The notes beneath the pieces were generated by a model. It searched no databases, was not told where the DNA came from, and was given only the letters and a program-made list of their open reading frames with translations. From Sinobacterium caligoides (lineage in GTDB: Bacteria > Pseudomonadota > Gammaproteobacteria > Pseudomonadales > Sinobacteriaceae): DNA of 64,000 nt. The position numbers were made by a program, and so were the translations under genes. The DNA lies in contig NZ_RKHR01000004.1 of the NCBI RefSeq assembly GCF_003752585.1, positions 124,001 through 188,000 of the forward strand, given 5' to 3'. This document shows, piece after piece, positions 7,772 through 17,799 of this stretch. Numbering within the stretch: the stretch's first letter is position 1; each line of letters opens with the position of its first letter.

Positions 7772-10290
7772 TCGACGAACACCTCCTGAATACTAACAGC
7801 CTGACCGTTTTCTCCTTCATCCAATTGTGGCAACGTATAATTCGACCGACACTGTTTTTCATCACCATCTCCCCAGCGTACGAGTAAACTGCCCTGTTTT
7901 GCTAAACCACTCAAATATACCTGACCATCACTCGACACCATGCCTACTTCTTCTTCATTTCCATCAACAATGACTGTCGCACCAAAAGGCACCGGCTTGC
8001 CTGCTTTAGTGAGTGTGAGTAGTGCTCGACTACCGACCTTTGTCTTAAATTCTGCTAACACGACTGCGCCCTGAGTCGGAACAACATCACTAACATTTTG
8101 TATAATATCCACGCTTTCACCCAAGCTCTCTGTGTTTAAAGCGACACGTGTTCGTCTATACGGCGATACATAAGGAAGCACTGTATACCCACGCCAATCG
8201 GTAGCAACACCATTAGAGTTTTTCAGCCCTACACCAGCGGCTCCCGGAGCACGCACCAACACCGCACTCGTCATGTCAGACATTGAATGTCCAAACGTCA
8301 CACCGTATGGGTGGGCAACAATAGACCCTTGCGCGCCATAATTTACCTGCTGGCTGGTTCCTGCCGTATAGCTATAGCCTGCATCAAGCTCAGCATATGT
8401 TCCGTCATAATTGATGCTCGCTGAGCCACTATTCCTAGTATCACGGTTGCCATAACGTTGCTGTACGCTATAGCCAAGATTGTCACCCTCTAGCGCCGTA
8501 CCATAAATTCCTGCTGAGTAATTCGTTTCACCAGAATCGTTACTGCTCACGCTTGCTGTCCCGTAACTTCTGTGTTGCAAAGAACCGAGCGGCACATTGA
8601 CACTGACGACGACCGCGCGAGTTTTGTCATTGTAATAGCTATCTTCGGTTTCGTTATAGCTCACATTTAAGCTCGCCGCACTCCAGCTCTTGCTATACCC
8701 CACATTAATATTGCGCTCGTAACCATCTTTAGACCAATAATCCTGCTGATATACCGAGGTATAAAGCGAGCCAGCCGAACCACCTAGCGGTTGATTGAGA
8801 GAGAACTGAGCCCTACGACGCCGCTTTCCTCTACCGCCATTAATTTCATCATCCTCCATATAGCCCTGACGCTCAACGGCCTCTTCAAAGCTATAAAACC
8901 CCTCGGTCGAGTAACGGTAACCCGCCAAAGCAATTGCCGTTCCTGTCGCCTGAAACGTTTTGGCATATTGAAAACGGTATGATTGACCTTTCAACGTGTA
9001 TTCTTCAAGCGCAGTATTAGCATGTGTTACATCGAGTGAGATAGAGCCAAAATCACCAAGCCCTAGGCCAAACCCGAGCGCCGCCGCATTATAATTTTCA
9101 GCATTTTGCAGGCCACCATAAACAGTCACACCATGCCCAAGGCCGTAAATTAATGTCGACTGACTAAAAACTGGCTCGTCTAAGTCGCTCCAGCTACGGT
9201 ACTTACCTACAGCAACACCATACTTTAACCTGCCTTCACGTTGCATCACGGGCAAGCTTGCGAACGGCTGAGAAAAACTGTGCTCACTACCATCCGCTTC
9301 TGTAATCGTTACCTCCAAATCACCGCCAGAGCTTGGGTATAAGTCATCAATCACAAATTCCCCCGCTGGCACATAGCTTTGATAAATCACTGCGCCACTC
9401 TGACGCACGGTCACCTGTGCATTACTGTTTGCTATACCACGTATTGTAGGCGCATAGCCACGTAAGCTGTCTGGCAGCATATTGTCAGCGGACTCCAGTT
9501 TCACTCCTCGAAAAGTCAAACTATCGAAGACATCCGAAGGAGTTGAGGCGTCACCCAGGGTGGCTCGCCCTTTAATTGACCTGACATCATGTACTGCATA
9601 CGTACTCAACGAGCTCCACTCACTCGCGGACTCTTCGTCAGCATAATTCCCTGACGACTGACTCCAGACGCTGTAGTTACGCAACCGCCAACCACCGACG
9701 TTAATGCCACTACGAAGGTTGGCATAATAACTATCCTTACGCCCTCCTCCGCTCTCATTCCAACTGTTAGAGCCACTTAAGCTATAGTTTGTCATTAGCA
9801 CTGGGAGACCATCGTCCCAATACTTTTGTTTCACCAAGCCTCTTGCCTCGCGCTGCATCATTGCCTGAGGGACAGAAACATGTAATTGCTGGTGAGTAAA
9901 ATCAAAGCGGCTGCTCGCCTGCGGGATATAGGCGCCAAGATCGTCTATCACCTGATTTTCGGGTAACCCTTGCAGCGATGCTACCGCTGCCACATCGACG
10001 CCCATCGCTTTCAGTTCTGCGATTGTTAACTCTGGCTGCAACTGACCGTTTTCAGCTTTAATAAAGTTAACATCTCTGGTGTCTTGTACATTCTCATTGA
10101 GATATATATCAACCCGATAGACTCCAGGCGACTGACCTCCAGCATCGGAAAAAACAGAAAGATCTATCGACTCCTCATTCGAAAGCCCTAACATTGCAGG
10201 ACTAAAATACTCTTTTGCATAAAGTCGTGGCGCAGTGAACGACAGAAGCATCATCGCTGCGTAGATCTTCTTGTGATTTCCAAAAACCAT
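7762..10290 (-). CDS. Outer-membrane fimbrial usher (FimD/PapC family)
   Basis: The 842-residue usher assembles and secretes fimbrial subunits across the outer membrane. Visible in order: signal peptide (to ~25), N-terminal chaperone-binding domain (YRVDIYLNENVQDTRDVNF), the 24-strand barrel (GLPVLMTNYSLSGSN through many alternating Tyr/Gly strands), the plug region near DSLRGYAPTIRGIANSNAQVTV and YQSYVPAGEFVIDDLYP, and the C-terminal domains (GFGATVIVDG-like FGATVIVDGNEEEVGMVSSDGQVYLSGL, split across this text) ending in a Cys pair. The length is standard. It lies 2 bp after the chaperone gene. Confidence 0.95.
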   Translation of the reverse strand: MVFGNHKKIYAAMMLLSFTAPRLYAKEYFSPAMLGLSNEESIDLSVFSDAGGQSPGVYRVDIYLNENVQDTRDVNFIKAENGQLQPELTIAELKAMGVDVAAVASLQGLPENQVIDDLGAYIPQASSRFDFTHQQLHVSVPQAMMQREARGLVKQKYWDDGLPVLMTNYSLSGSNSWNESGGGRKDSYYANLRSGINVGGWRLRNYSVWSQSSGNYADEESASEWSSLSTYAVHDVRSIKGRATLGDASTPSDVFDSLTFRGVKLESADNMLPDSLRGYAPTIRGIANSNAQVTVRQSGAVIYQSYVPAGEFVIDDLYPSSGGDLEVTITEADGSEHSFSQPFASLPVMQREGRLKYGVAVGKYRSWSDLDEPVFSQSTLIYGLGHGVTVYGGLQNAENYNAAALGFGLGLGDFGSISLDVTHANTALEEYTLKGQSYRFQYAKTFQATGTAIALAGYRYSTEGFYSFEEAVERQGYMEDDEINGGRGKRRRRAQFSLNQPLGGSAGSLYTSVYQQDYWSKDGYERNINVGYSKSWSAASLNVSYNETEDSYYNDKTRAVVVSVNVPLGSLQHRSYGTASVSSNDSGETNYSAGIYGTALEGDNLGYSVQQRYGNRDTRNSGSASINYDGTYAELDAGYSYTAGTSQQVNYGAQGSIVAHPYGVTFGHSMSDMTSAVLVRAPGAAGVGLKNSNGVATDWRGYTVLPYVSPYRRTRVALNTESLGESVDIIQNVSDVVPTQGAVVLAEFKTKVGSRALLTLTKAGKPVPFGATVIVDGNEEEVGMVSSDGQVYLSGLAKQGSLLVRWGDGDEKQCRSNYTLPQLDEGENGQAVSIQEVFVECI

Positions 10291-10292
10291 TA

Positions 10293-11018
10293 TTACTTAC
10301 TCCCATCGCCTAGCACAGCCGAGAATAATGGACTAGCCCCACCATAATCATTTATTAACGCCCAGCTCACCTTACCGTTTGCTGCAGCGGGCAACGTGTA
10401 GCTCGCAGTCCCTTTCGGCGGTACCATTACACCCGTTGTCACAACATCCGTTACACCAACACTTAATCGAGAAAACGTTAAGTAAAACGGCAATGGATTA
10501 GTAACGAACAACTGCTTTCCTCGGCGCTCAAAACTCACATTCTGCCAAGCTGCTCCCTTTATATCTGGAAGACCAGCTGGGCGAAAAAACAATTTAATTC
10601 GTGTATTAATGGCAAATTGCAGTGTATTTTTAGCGTCCGGATCTGACGGTGGTATCGCCTTGATGTTCATCCAAAACACAGATTCGCGATCTTCAGGCAG
10701 ATCGCCTCCTGTACGAATCACTCGCAACTGATTTGCACTTTTTGCCTCCATCCTAAATAATGGTGGCGTTATCATAAACGGCGGTTTTGCAGCATCAGCT
10801 TTCTTTCCATCCGCTCCTTTGGCGTCAGCCCAAGATTGAATAAGATACGCGGTGTCATCACCGTTACGCACTGTAATCGAGCTCTCATGCTTCGCACCAT
10901 CAAACACCAAGCGCGTAGCACCCACTGTAGGCGATGCACTAGCCACACTACTCACAGCCAGCCACAGTCCTATAATTACAGAAATATTTTTCCATACACT
11001 ATTAATTTTACTTGCCAC
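10293..11018 (-). CDS. Periplasmic fimbrial chaperone (PapD/FimC family)
   Basis: This 241-residue chaperone has a signal peptide ending near SSVASASP. Diagnostic PapD motifs are VGATRLVFDG at the mature N-terminus, the YLIQSWAD strand, FMITPPLFRME and ESVFWMNIKAIPP, followed by INTRIKLFFRP. These bind subunit C-terminal carboxylates and cap them by donor-strand complementation. It is 90 bp downstream of the first pilin and directly before the usher. Confidence 0.93.
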   Translation of the reverse strand: MASKINSVWKNISVIIGLWLAVSSVASASPTVGATRLVFDGAKHESSITVRNGDDTAYLIQSWADAKGADGKKADAAKPPFMITPPLFRMEAKSANQLRVIRTGGDLPEDRESVFWMNIKAIPPSDPDAKNTLQFAINTRIKLFFRPAGLPDIKGAAWQNVSFERRGKQLFVTNPLPFYLTFSRLSVGVTDVVTTGVMVPPKGTASYTLPAAANGKVSWALINDYGGASPLFSAVLGDGSK

Positions 11019-11107
11019 TGCTGACTCCAGTTACTTTTCAAAGTTAAGTCGATTGTATCTTCAAAAAACCGGCATAGTGATATACCGGTTGCAACTCATA
11101 ACTCAGA

Positions 11108-11638
11108 TTAGTCTTTGTAGTTGACCGTTAGAGTTGCCACTGTGTTTTCAAACGTTCCAACTTGGGGGGCCCCTCCCTCTTCCGCATGCAACTCAACCTT
11201 AAAGTCTTTTTTCCAACCATCGGTATAAGATTCTAACTCATCAGATGGCTCATTCACTGTATAGTCCTTCTCAGTATCCCCTTGCTTAAACTTAATGAAT
11301 ACATCTGTAAGCCCGCTTTCAAGATCACCATTAGTGGTACTAGTTCCATTAAACGTTAGTGTTGGTGCCTGACTTACGCCCTCGCAATCCGTCAATGTTA
11401 CTGGAAGCGTTATTTTCTGCGGGCTGTAGTGTTCATCCATAATCTCTTTATTAGAGACCGCATCAAATTTAACTATATGCGATGTTTCGTTATTAATATT
11501 AACAGTACAACTATCTTGCGTTATTTCTCCTTGAAAGGTGACATGAGACTGCGCCTGCGCGCCCCCCGCCACCAATACGAAAGCTGCTGACCCCAACGTC
11601 ATCAAGCAACGACTTTTTACACTTTTCATTAAACTCAC
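11108..11638 (-). CDS. Major fimbrial subunit (type 1 pilin family)
   Basis: This 176-residue pilin has a signal peptide (GGAQAQS) and the motif TFQGEITQDSCTVN, the classic pilin N-terminal extension plus first Cys; the second Cys is in TLTDCEG. The C-terminus TVATLTVNYKD ends with the expected hydrophobic strand. As first gene of the operon, before the chaperone, it is most likely the major subunit. A purine-rich stretch before the ATG serves as ribosome-binding site. Confidence 0.88.
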   Translation of the reverse strand: MSLMKSVKSRCLMTLGSAAFVLVAGGAQAQSHVTFQGEITQDSCTVNINNETSHIVKFDAVSNKEIMDEHYSPQKITLPVTLTDCEGVSQAPTLTFNGTSTTNGDLESGLTDVFIKFKQGDTEKDYTVNEPSDELESYTDGWKKDFKVELHAEEGGAPQVGTFENTVATLTVNYKD

Positions 11639-12583
11639 TCCATCACATTATTGCCGAACGCTTGCTCAGCCTTTATTGCGCGATAAATCACGCTTACTTT
11701 ATATCTGCACAACTTACTGCTGCACAAACCCAAAATCTCACACACTATTAATTACGCAATTTATTTCTTTCGAAACAACTAAATCACGAAATTTTCTGCA
11801 TGCACATTTCCTGCACATTTCCTGCACATTTACGCATCCATACACACTCAAGTTACAAACCGCCAGATTCCCTAGCAATCATTTAATGCCAACCCCTTCC
11901 CTGTACCCCCTATTTTAAAGGCTGCATAGGTATATCACGCAGCAAACCAACATTATCGCGATCATTTCATTTCACGATATCAGCATATTTTTTTTTATAA
12001 TTGTATTTACTAAATTTTCCATCAAACCAAAAAATAAAAAAGGCAAGAAGAGAAAAATCGTAATGACGATACAAACTATACGGTATAAAACGGCAGAAAA
12101 TTTGAACAGAGATCAACTAATAATTTCGTTGAGCTATTAACCAGACGTTGAGCTTGAGACGAGAAACATAGAAAATAATTAATAAATATATTCACAATCA
12201 GACAATTAAAGCGGAAGTGAAAAAAGCAAAAAATATGTGGACAGTGTTCACATTTAGGCAAAGTGAACATTACATTATTGCAATAAAAACGTAATATTAT
12301 AACATTTCAATGTATTCGCCTATCACATTAGCGCATTGGAAAACACGTGAATAACATCTAATTCATTGCGATTTAACTCGAAGAATGTCTCAACGAGTTG
12401 CCAATAAGCCTTGGCCCTTGATGCAATGACAAAGCTACCCCATCAACGACATTCAACCTTAACGGAAGAGAAAGGGGTATATAGAGGGCAACACCAGGGA
12501 AAATACCTATAACCAGCAAGCAAACTGGCATAAACGGCTAACTAGACTGATAGGTACACAATCTCAAACGTAGGCCGCCTAGA
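11639..12583. other. Long AT-rich upstream region of the fimbrial operon
   Basis: This 945-bp stretch has no convincing gene. It is extremely AT-rich between 11940 and 12360. It contains the 11-bp iterons described separately and should hold the promoter and silencer (H-NS-type) sites of the fimbrial operon. The 64-codon ORF at 12076-12270 has no protein-like character. Confidence 0.5.
11801..11832. repeat. Three 11-bp direct repeats upstream of the fimbrial operon
   Basis: TGCACATTTCC occurs at 11801 and 11812, and TGCACATTTA at 11823. The spacing is exactly 11 bp, about one helical turn, so a protein would meet the same face each time. It lies ~165 bp upstream of the first pilin ATG. Regulatory role is inferred. 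Confidence 0.6.
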
Positions 12584-13114
12584 TCAGAGCTTACTATTAG
12601 CCTTTGCAAGCTCGCAGCTCCGCTCCATCAAGGTACAACCTATCTCACGCTCATTGAATAGCATGAAATTGGGGGTATAAGTCGATAGCTGGAACAAATG
12701 CTTTTCAAGCACACGTCGAGACGCTGGGTTATTGTCTAATACTTTCGCGCTTAATCTAAGCTGGTCAAATCTTAGCTCAGCCTCGCTGATCAACTTCGCC
12801 AAGCATAAGCTTGCGACACCTTTACCTGTGTGCTGTTTCGCCACACGGTAACCGACCTCAGCACTTTTAGACTCTCTACATATTGCTCTTAGATTAGCTC
12901 TGGCGATAATTTGCCCTTCACTCACAAGAACCAAAGGCAGCATCTGTGTACTGACAAATGAAACGATACTTTGCTGAATATGACTACTCACACCTTCTAT
13001 CGTATAGAAGCTTGCCTCTCTCGGTGCGATAAACGATTCAAACCAGGCTTTGTTTTCAACCTCAAATTGATACAGCTGCCGAGTGTGCTCCTCAGAAAGT
13101 ACCTCAAACATCAT
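12584..13114 (-). CDS. GNAT acetyltransferase (RimJ/RimL type)
   Basis: This 176-residue protein carries the acetyl-CoA binding region AEVGYRVAKQHTGKGVASLCLAKL and the downstream RLSAKVLDNNPASRRVLEKHLF, the standard GNAT motif A/B arrangement where N-P-A-S-R-R-V-L-E-K positions the acceptor. The length fits RimJ/RimL-type N-acetyltransferases. The substrate is unknown. It is not operonic with the second GNAT (180 bp apart), though both read leftward. Confidence 0.85.
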   Translation of the reverse strand: MMFEVLSEEHTRQLYQFEVENKAWFESFIAPREASFYTIEGVSSHIQQSIVSFVSTQMLPLVLVSEGQIIARANLRAICRESKSAEVGYRVAKQHTGKGVASLCLAKLISEAELRFDQLRLSAKVLDNNPASRRVLEKHLFQLSTYTPNFMLFNEREIGCTLMERSCELAKANSKL

Positions 13115-13293
13115 TGTTGGCTACCTAACTTTATTCATTATTTGTCGCTGTAGCTTAACTGACGAGTCACGTGATGAATAGTTACAACTAACAAAGAGCA
13201 AGAAAAAGCATAAGTAAGTACTAACACATTTACGCAGGTTAGATCGCAGCAATGAGGCAGCTACTGAAAATCCACTTAGAATACGGCCTCACC

Positions 13294-13830
13294 CTAGACA
13301 CCGCCTTTACGGATAGCGTAAATGGCGTGATCGAGTATTTTATCACCAACCTTTTCTCGGTTAGTGATCACTCCCTCTAGGCGCATGTTCAATCGCTCGC
13401 AGACCGCCCTACTGGATACGTTGCTCTCTGCGACAGCTATTTGCACCTTTTCCATGGCCAACTCTGTCAATGCGTAGTCGATGAGATAGCGACAAACACG
13501 CGTAATGATTCCATGCCCCTGATATTGCTCACCCAGCCAATAACCAATTTCAGCGACTTTTAATAGCTGATTAATACTATTAAAACCTGAGCTACCTACA
13601 ATCTCACCGCGATACTCTATCGCACAATTCATGCCCGCCCCGTCAGCATAACGATGGAGTGAGGCCCTCACAAACGCACTAAAATCACTTTGTGTTTTAC
13701 AGAATCTTGGCCACTCGAGCCACTCCGATAGATAGTCTCTATTCTCTTCTACCAGCACAACATACCTATCAGTAAACGACTCGCTCACTAGGTACAAGTT
13801 AATTTCTTCATCTACCGACAGCTTAAACAA
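13294..13830 (-). CDS. GNAT acetyltransferase (RimL, ribosomal-protein-serine type)
   Basis: This 178-residue protein resembles RimL-type ribosomal-protein-serine acetyltransferases. It has the early EENRDYLSEWLEWP motif, then AEIGYWLGEQYQGHGIITRVCRYLIDYAL (acetyl-CoA binding) and IAVAESNVSSRAVCERLNMRLEG. Function on ribosomal protein L7/L12 is only a family-based guess. Confidence 0.85.
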   Translation of the reverse strand: MFKLSVDEEINLYLVSESFTDRYVVLVEENRDYLSEWLEWPRFCKTQSDFSAFVRASLHRYADGAGMNCAIEYRGEIVGSSGFNSINQLLKVAEIGYWLGEQYQGHGIITRVCRYLIDYALTELAMEKVQIAVAESNVSSRAVCERLNMRLEGVITNREKVGDKILDHAIYAIRKGGV

Positions 13831-13939
13831 CGCAGTTACCTTTTACTTTTATTATAAACAGCGACTAATAACACTCGCGATGGCCGTGTTGAAACTCAGC
13901 CATCAGCGAACAATACTAATAATCCAGACAACAATAATA

Positions 13940-14917
13940 TTAGCCATCAGCTCTCAAGATTTGATCCATTACCCAGCTTGTATGCGTCGCCGTGGCGCCG
14001 CTTGACGGGTGTTCACAGCCTGAGAAAAGTTGCTTTGCTATATTATTAACATGGTACAACTGAATGTTTTGTGGGTTTTCAATATGAATCTCTTGTTGCC
14101 GAGTAGGCTGGGAGAGAGTAATTGGCTGCTCATCAAAGACAGAAAACGATAGCTCCCCATCACTACCGTAAATCGTGACGGCATCCTTTCTTGAAAAACC
14201 TCCAAAATTCCAACTGCCCGCACCAGTAGCACCGCTCTTATGCGCCCAACAGGCGGAGACAGCGTCAAGCGAGGAATATAATCCTTGCTGATTAGAGCCA
14301 ACACCTCGAACCACCTCAAATTCACCGAGCAAATAAGCAAAAAGGTCCAAGCCATGACTCGCCAAGTCATCGAAATACCCTCCTAAAGCTATATCTTTAT
14401 CCGTACGCCAATTATATTTTCGCGACAAATCAATGTCATTCGCCGGCTTATTTAAGTGCCAACTAATATGCCTAACGATGCCAATACTGCCACTTTCGAG
14501 CAACTCCTTCACCTTGTTAAAACGAGGCAAAGATCTGCGGTAATATGCAACAAAAAGTGGGACTTTTGCTCGTTCAAAAGCCTCTAAGATCTCTTTACTA
14601 TCTTCATAGGTTGGGGCAATTGGTTTTTCTATACAACACACTTTGCCTGCCTCGGCTACGCGTAATGCATATTGTTTATGGGTATCAGGAGGGGTTGCTA
14701 TATAGATCGCATCAATTGATTCATCATTAATAAGGGCATCAGCACAGCAATAGTACGCTTCAACATTATGTCGTTGAGCGTAATCCTTAGCTAACGACTT
14801 GCTTCTTCTCATTACAGCAGCCAACTGAAACCCATTCGTTTTTTGATAAGCGGGGCCGCTCTTTACCTCTGTAACTGCACCACAGCCGATGATCCCCCAG
14901 CGAATACTTTTCTTCAT
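13940..14917 (-). CDS. Gfo/Idh/MocA family oxidoreductase
   Basis: This NAD(P)-dependent dehydrogenase has an N-terminal Rossmann fold (WGIIGCGAVTEVKSGPAYQ) and the family signature AIYIATPPDTHKQYAL then CIEKPIAPTYEDS, where EKP holds the catalytic Lys. The C-terminal domain starts at ~125 and contains GGYFDDLASHGLDLFAYLLG. I chose the ATG at 14917 because GGAGGGGG lies directly before it; an in-frame TTG is four codons upstream. The substrate (sugar or polyol) is unknown. Confidence 0.88.
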   Translation of the reverse strand: MKKSIRWGIIGCGAVTEVKSGPAYQKTNGFQLAAVMRRSKSLAKDYAQRHNVEAYYCCADALINDESIDAIYIATPPDTHKQYALRVAEAGKVCCIEKPIAPTYEDSKEILEAFERAKVPLFVAYYRRSLPRFNKVKELLESGSIGIVRHISWHLNKPANDIDLSRKYNWRTDKDIALGGYFDDLASHGLDLFAYLLGEFEVVRGVGSNQQGLYSSLDAVSACWAHKSGATGAGSWNFGGFSRKDAVTIYGSDGELSFSVFDEQPITLSQPTRQQEIHIENPQNIQLYHVNNIAKQLFSGCEHPSSGATATHTSWVMDQILRADG

Positions 14918-15088
14918 CACCCCCTCCAAATGGCCCTTAAAAGTAACACGATCCTATCATTTTAACGCCTACCTATCCAAAGAATAGAGCTGATCTATCG
15001 TGCAACGCTCTCGCGCCTCCTGTGCTTCCACGCCAGACAGCTTCCCATCCACTGGCAAGCCAGAGCCTCCTTGTGAACTCAACCTGAC

Positions 15089-16975
15089 TTAGTTCACCCT
15101 ATACTTCGTCACTAACCCCATGTGATCAGACAACCAGACTGCCGGGTGGGAAGAAAACACATAAGACTCTATTGGCTCTAAGGTTAACGAGTTTCCATCC
15201 TTGTGAAATATATAATCAATACGATCGGATTTTTTGTGCGCATAGGCGCCAAACGTCTCCCCTGGGTAGCTATTCACATCACTATGTACAGATCGATAAC
15301 TATCGACAAAACCGCTGTCGTGAATATAGCTGGTGATAGGTAATCTCACGTCGGCATAATCCTGATAGCTTTCTCTGCTGTTGTTCTGTAGGTCCAAATA
15401 TGAGACTGAATTCAAATCGCCACCCAATATCGTTAGGTTAGCCGCATCCGGATTATTCTCCTGTGCTTTAACTAGCTCTTCCTCTACAAAGAATAATCTA
15501 CTTCTCTCATGCTCAAGCACAACCTCAATAGGCTTGTGTAACGCAATATCAGCGTCACTGGCATCGTTGGCACTGGGATGTGACAACAGTACATCGATAT
15601 CCTCTCCTAGTTCATCACTGTGAACTCGAATACCCACTTTCTTATCATTGGGGCCATGACCCGCTGCAAAAAGTTCTTTTTTAATGTCATAGCGCGTTAG
15701 TATTGCTGGATAATAACGACAATTGAGTGGGCCATCAGGGTCATTTTCTACATAGGCACGACGGTAATTCCAATGCAACTCTTCAGCAACCGCGGGAGCA
15801 TTCAGTGAACCCTCCGTTAAAAAGACAATATCTGCCCCTTTATCGCGAATCAGCTCTGCAATGTAGTGTGAGCCATGAATAGGCGCTGTATTAGTCCCGC
15901 TCTTATTGGCCGACCAGACATTAAACTCCATCGCTGTGATAGTTGAGACATCATGCTCAGCAGGTGCCGTATGAAAACTGAAAGTATCGCTAACCAATTG
16001 ATTGGCAGTAACGCGCCAAAAATAATCTACATCGGCCTCTAGACTTGGTAGCACTAGCCTTGTCTCGTCGGTCGTCTCCAAGTAGACCTTGTTAACAAAG
16101 CCCTTATCCGTTGCAACTTCTACCTGATACTCCGTCCCGGATGGCTGCATCGCCTCATGTGTTGCCCACTCCAACGTCAACGCAGAGTACGGGACATTAT
16201 TCATCCCACGTGACGGCGTTGGACGATAAACAGGAGCTACCACTGCGCGGCCTTTAAGATCAAGGCCGACAATTGAGTTAATTTGCTGCTGATCTAGCAT
16301 ACCAATAAACTGACGAACATCATCCAGCTCCATGACTAACGAGTTGTCGTTGCCACCAACTGTTACTGAGCTAGCCGTTGAATAATCATTAGGAACCTTA
16401 TATACCTCTTCACCGTTAATATAGACATGCTCAAAGTCATCATCCGAAGCAATAATAAGACTCATCCAGCCTGATGACATACTCTGACCGAGAGGGATAT
16501 CCACAGGCTCGCCCTCCTGACGCTGCGGATCCCTGGAGTCATAAAACAGCTCACCTTTCTTGTTAACCTTAAGCGTGCCTATAGCGGTTTGAAAGACTAT
16601 GAGCTTACTGTTTTCGTTAGCATCAGGATAAAAAAGCTCTTTCGGCCTCACCTTAATGCTGTAGCTGCTCTTATAAGTAGCATCTGCCGCACCAAAGGTA
16701 AAAGAACCTTCACGCTCAGTAATCTCCAACGTGCCGCTATCAGTAAACTGTGAGGTATTGTCCCCGCCGCTGTCCCGACTCGCAGGCGTCGGCATCGAAT
16801 AAATATGCTGATTGGTCAAGCCATCGGCAGGGTCAGAGAATGCATAATGAGCAAGCTCAGTCACATCAGAGGTCGCATCAACCCTTCTATCATCTGATGA
16901 CGAATGATCATTACAGGCCACCAAAAAAAGAGTAACAAAGCTTAAAGATAAACGACAAACAACCTTATTCACCAT
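15089..16975 (-). CDS. Lipoprotein with LamG-like, FN3-like and endonuclease/exonuclease/phosphatase domains
   Basis: I chose the ATG at 16975, which follows GAGG by five bases; the leader ends in the lipobox LVAC, so the protein is lipid-anchored. Modules: residues ~50-240 a concanavalin/LamG-like fold (YSIKVRPKELFYP, DDVRQFIG), ~250-350 an Fn3-like domain (VEVATDKGFVNKVYLETTD, FWRVTANQ), and ~355-628 an EEP fold with MEFNVWS, FLTEGS, GGDLNS, DYIFHK and LSDHMGLV, the catalytic Asn/Glu/Asp/His set. It could be an extracellular nuclease or sphingomyelinase-like phosphodiesterase. Confidence 0.8.
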   Translation of the reverse strand: MVNKVVCRLSLSFVTLFLVACNDHSSSDDRRVDATSDVTELAHYAFSDPADGLTNQHIYSMPTPASRDSGGDNTSQFTDSGTLEITEREGSFTFGAADATYKSSYSIKVRPKELFYPDANENSKLIVFQTAIGTLKVNKKGELFYDSRDPQRQEGEPVDIPLGQSMSSGWMSLIIASDDDFEHVYINGEEVYKVPNDYSTASSVTVGGNDNSLVMELDDVRQFIGMLDQQQINSIVGLDLKGRAVVAPVYRPTPSRGMNNVPYSALTLEWATHEAMQPSGTEYQVEVATDKGFVNKVYLETTDETRLVLPSLEADVDYFWRVTANQLVSDTFSFHTAPAEHDVSTITAMEFNVWSANKSGTNTAPIHGSHYIAELIRDKGADIVFLTEGSLNAPAVAEELHWNYRRAYVENDPDGPLNCRYYPAILTRYDIKKELFAAGHGPNDKKVGIRVHSDELGEDIDVLLSHPSANDASDADIALHKPIEVVLEHERSRLFFVEEELVKAQENNPDAANLTILGGDLNSVSYLDLQNNSRESYQDYADVRLPITSYIHDSGFVDSYRSVHSDVNSYPGETFGAYAHKKSDRIDYIFHKDGNSLTLEPIESYVFSSHPAVWLSDHMGLVTKYRVN

Positions 16976-17008
16976 CAAAACCTCAAATAAAACACAAATA
17001 AAACACAA

Positions 17009-17373
17009 ATAAAGAAAGCTAAACGATCAGTTACAAAACCAACAACAAGCACACAGCTTACTGACGACCACAACACAGATCTTTACAACGTGATTCGGAA
17101 AGACAAAATCAAGATAGAAAATACTATCAGCACCAAATTAAGCTTTAATGACAAAGAATTGGGGTGTCAAATACAGAACGATCGTACAGACAATAGTGTC
17201 GCCGCAGTATCGACTCACAACGATAAAAACATCATCGGGCTGCCAACCTTACCAAGATGATACAGGAGAAAATGATACGCTATTTGACCACAGAGAATTT
17301 ATTATTAAACAATCGAACAGGCTCTATAGTATAAAGAGGGTATGTCACTCATATAACCGCTAATAATTACAAG
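17009..17373. other. Intergenic region without clear gene
   Basis: This ~365-bp region lies between two minus-strand genes. The 71-codon plus-strand ORF inside has no recognisable features and no ribosome-binding site. A short AAATAAAACAC tandem repeat lies at its right end near 16985-17015. Confidence 0.4.
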
Positions 17374-17766
17374 CTATAGCACCCGTGACTTATTAAAAAT
17401 CACCTTCGTGCATAGCAAGAAACCAACAAAAGGCATCACTACAAACACATAGATTAAAATAAAAGGTACAAAATACAATGCAGCAACGCCGATGCCATCC
17501 AGAAAGGTCGCCACAAACAATGGAACAGCAGCATATCCGATCACATGAAACAGGGTTAAGGCTGCGAAACTCTTTAAAATAGTACTAGGTGCCGCCAACA
17601 CCTTAGGCCAAGTCAGCGTCATCCAAAACGCCACTATCGATAACAACATAAAAATTGCAGCTAGGAAGTAGTGAGTATTCGTTTTACCGTCCCAAAAGAT
17701 CATTATTATTGGGGCCATTATCAGCCAGCGTTTAACTTCAAAGCTCAACCAATATTTAAACACCAC
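17374..17766 (-). CDS. Four-TM hypothetical membrane protein (paralogue of next gene)
   Basis: This ~130-residue protein has four hydrophobic helices and the opening F(K)YWLSFEVKRW. It resembles the adjacent upstream gene in size, in the FE..(K)W opening and in the closing VGF/VGY-L-TKV pattern, so the pair arose by tandem duplication. The family is not recognised. The two genes are 33 bp apart and probably co-transcribed. The start may be either of two adjacent GTG codons. Confidence 0.6.
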   Translation of the reverse strand: MVFKYWLSFEVKRWLIMAPIIMIFWDGKTNTHYFLAAIFMLLSIVAFWMTLTWPKVLAAPSTILKSFAALTLFHVIGYAAVPLFVATFLDGIGVAALYFVPFILIYVFVVMPFVGFLLCTKVIFNKSRVL

Positions 17767-17799
17767 ACTACCCCCCTCTTCCTTTCATTTTATATCGAT

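Noticed and set aside
12076-12270. 64-codon Phe/Cys-rich minus-strand ORF upstream of the fimbrial operon
   Set aside because: Very AT-rich sequence, no ribosome-binding site, composition not protein-like.
17148-17363. 71-codon plus-strand ORF
   Set aside because: No start signals, no recognisable composition, lies in a gap between minus-strand genes.
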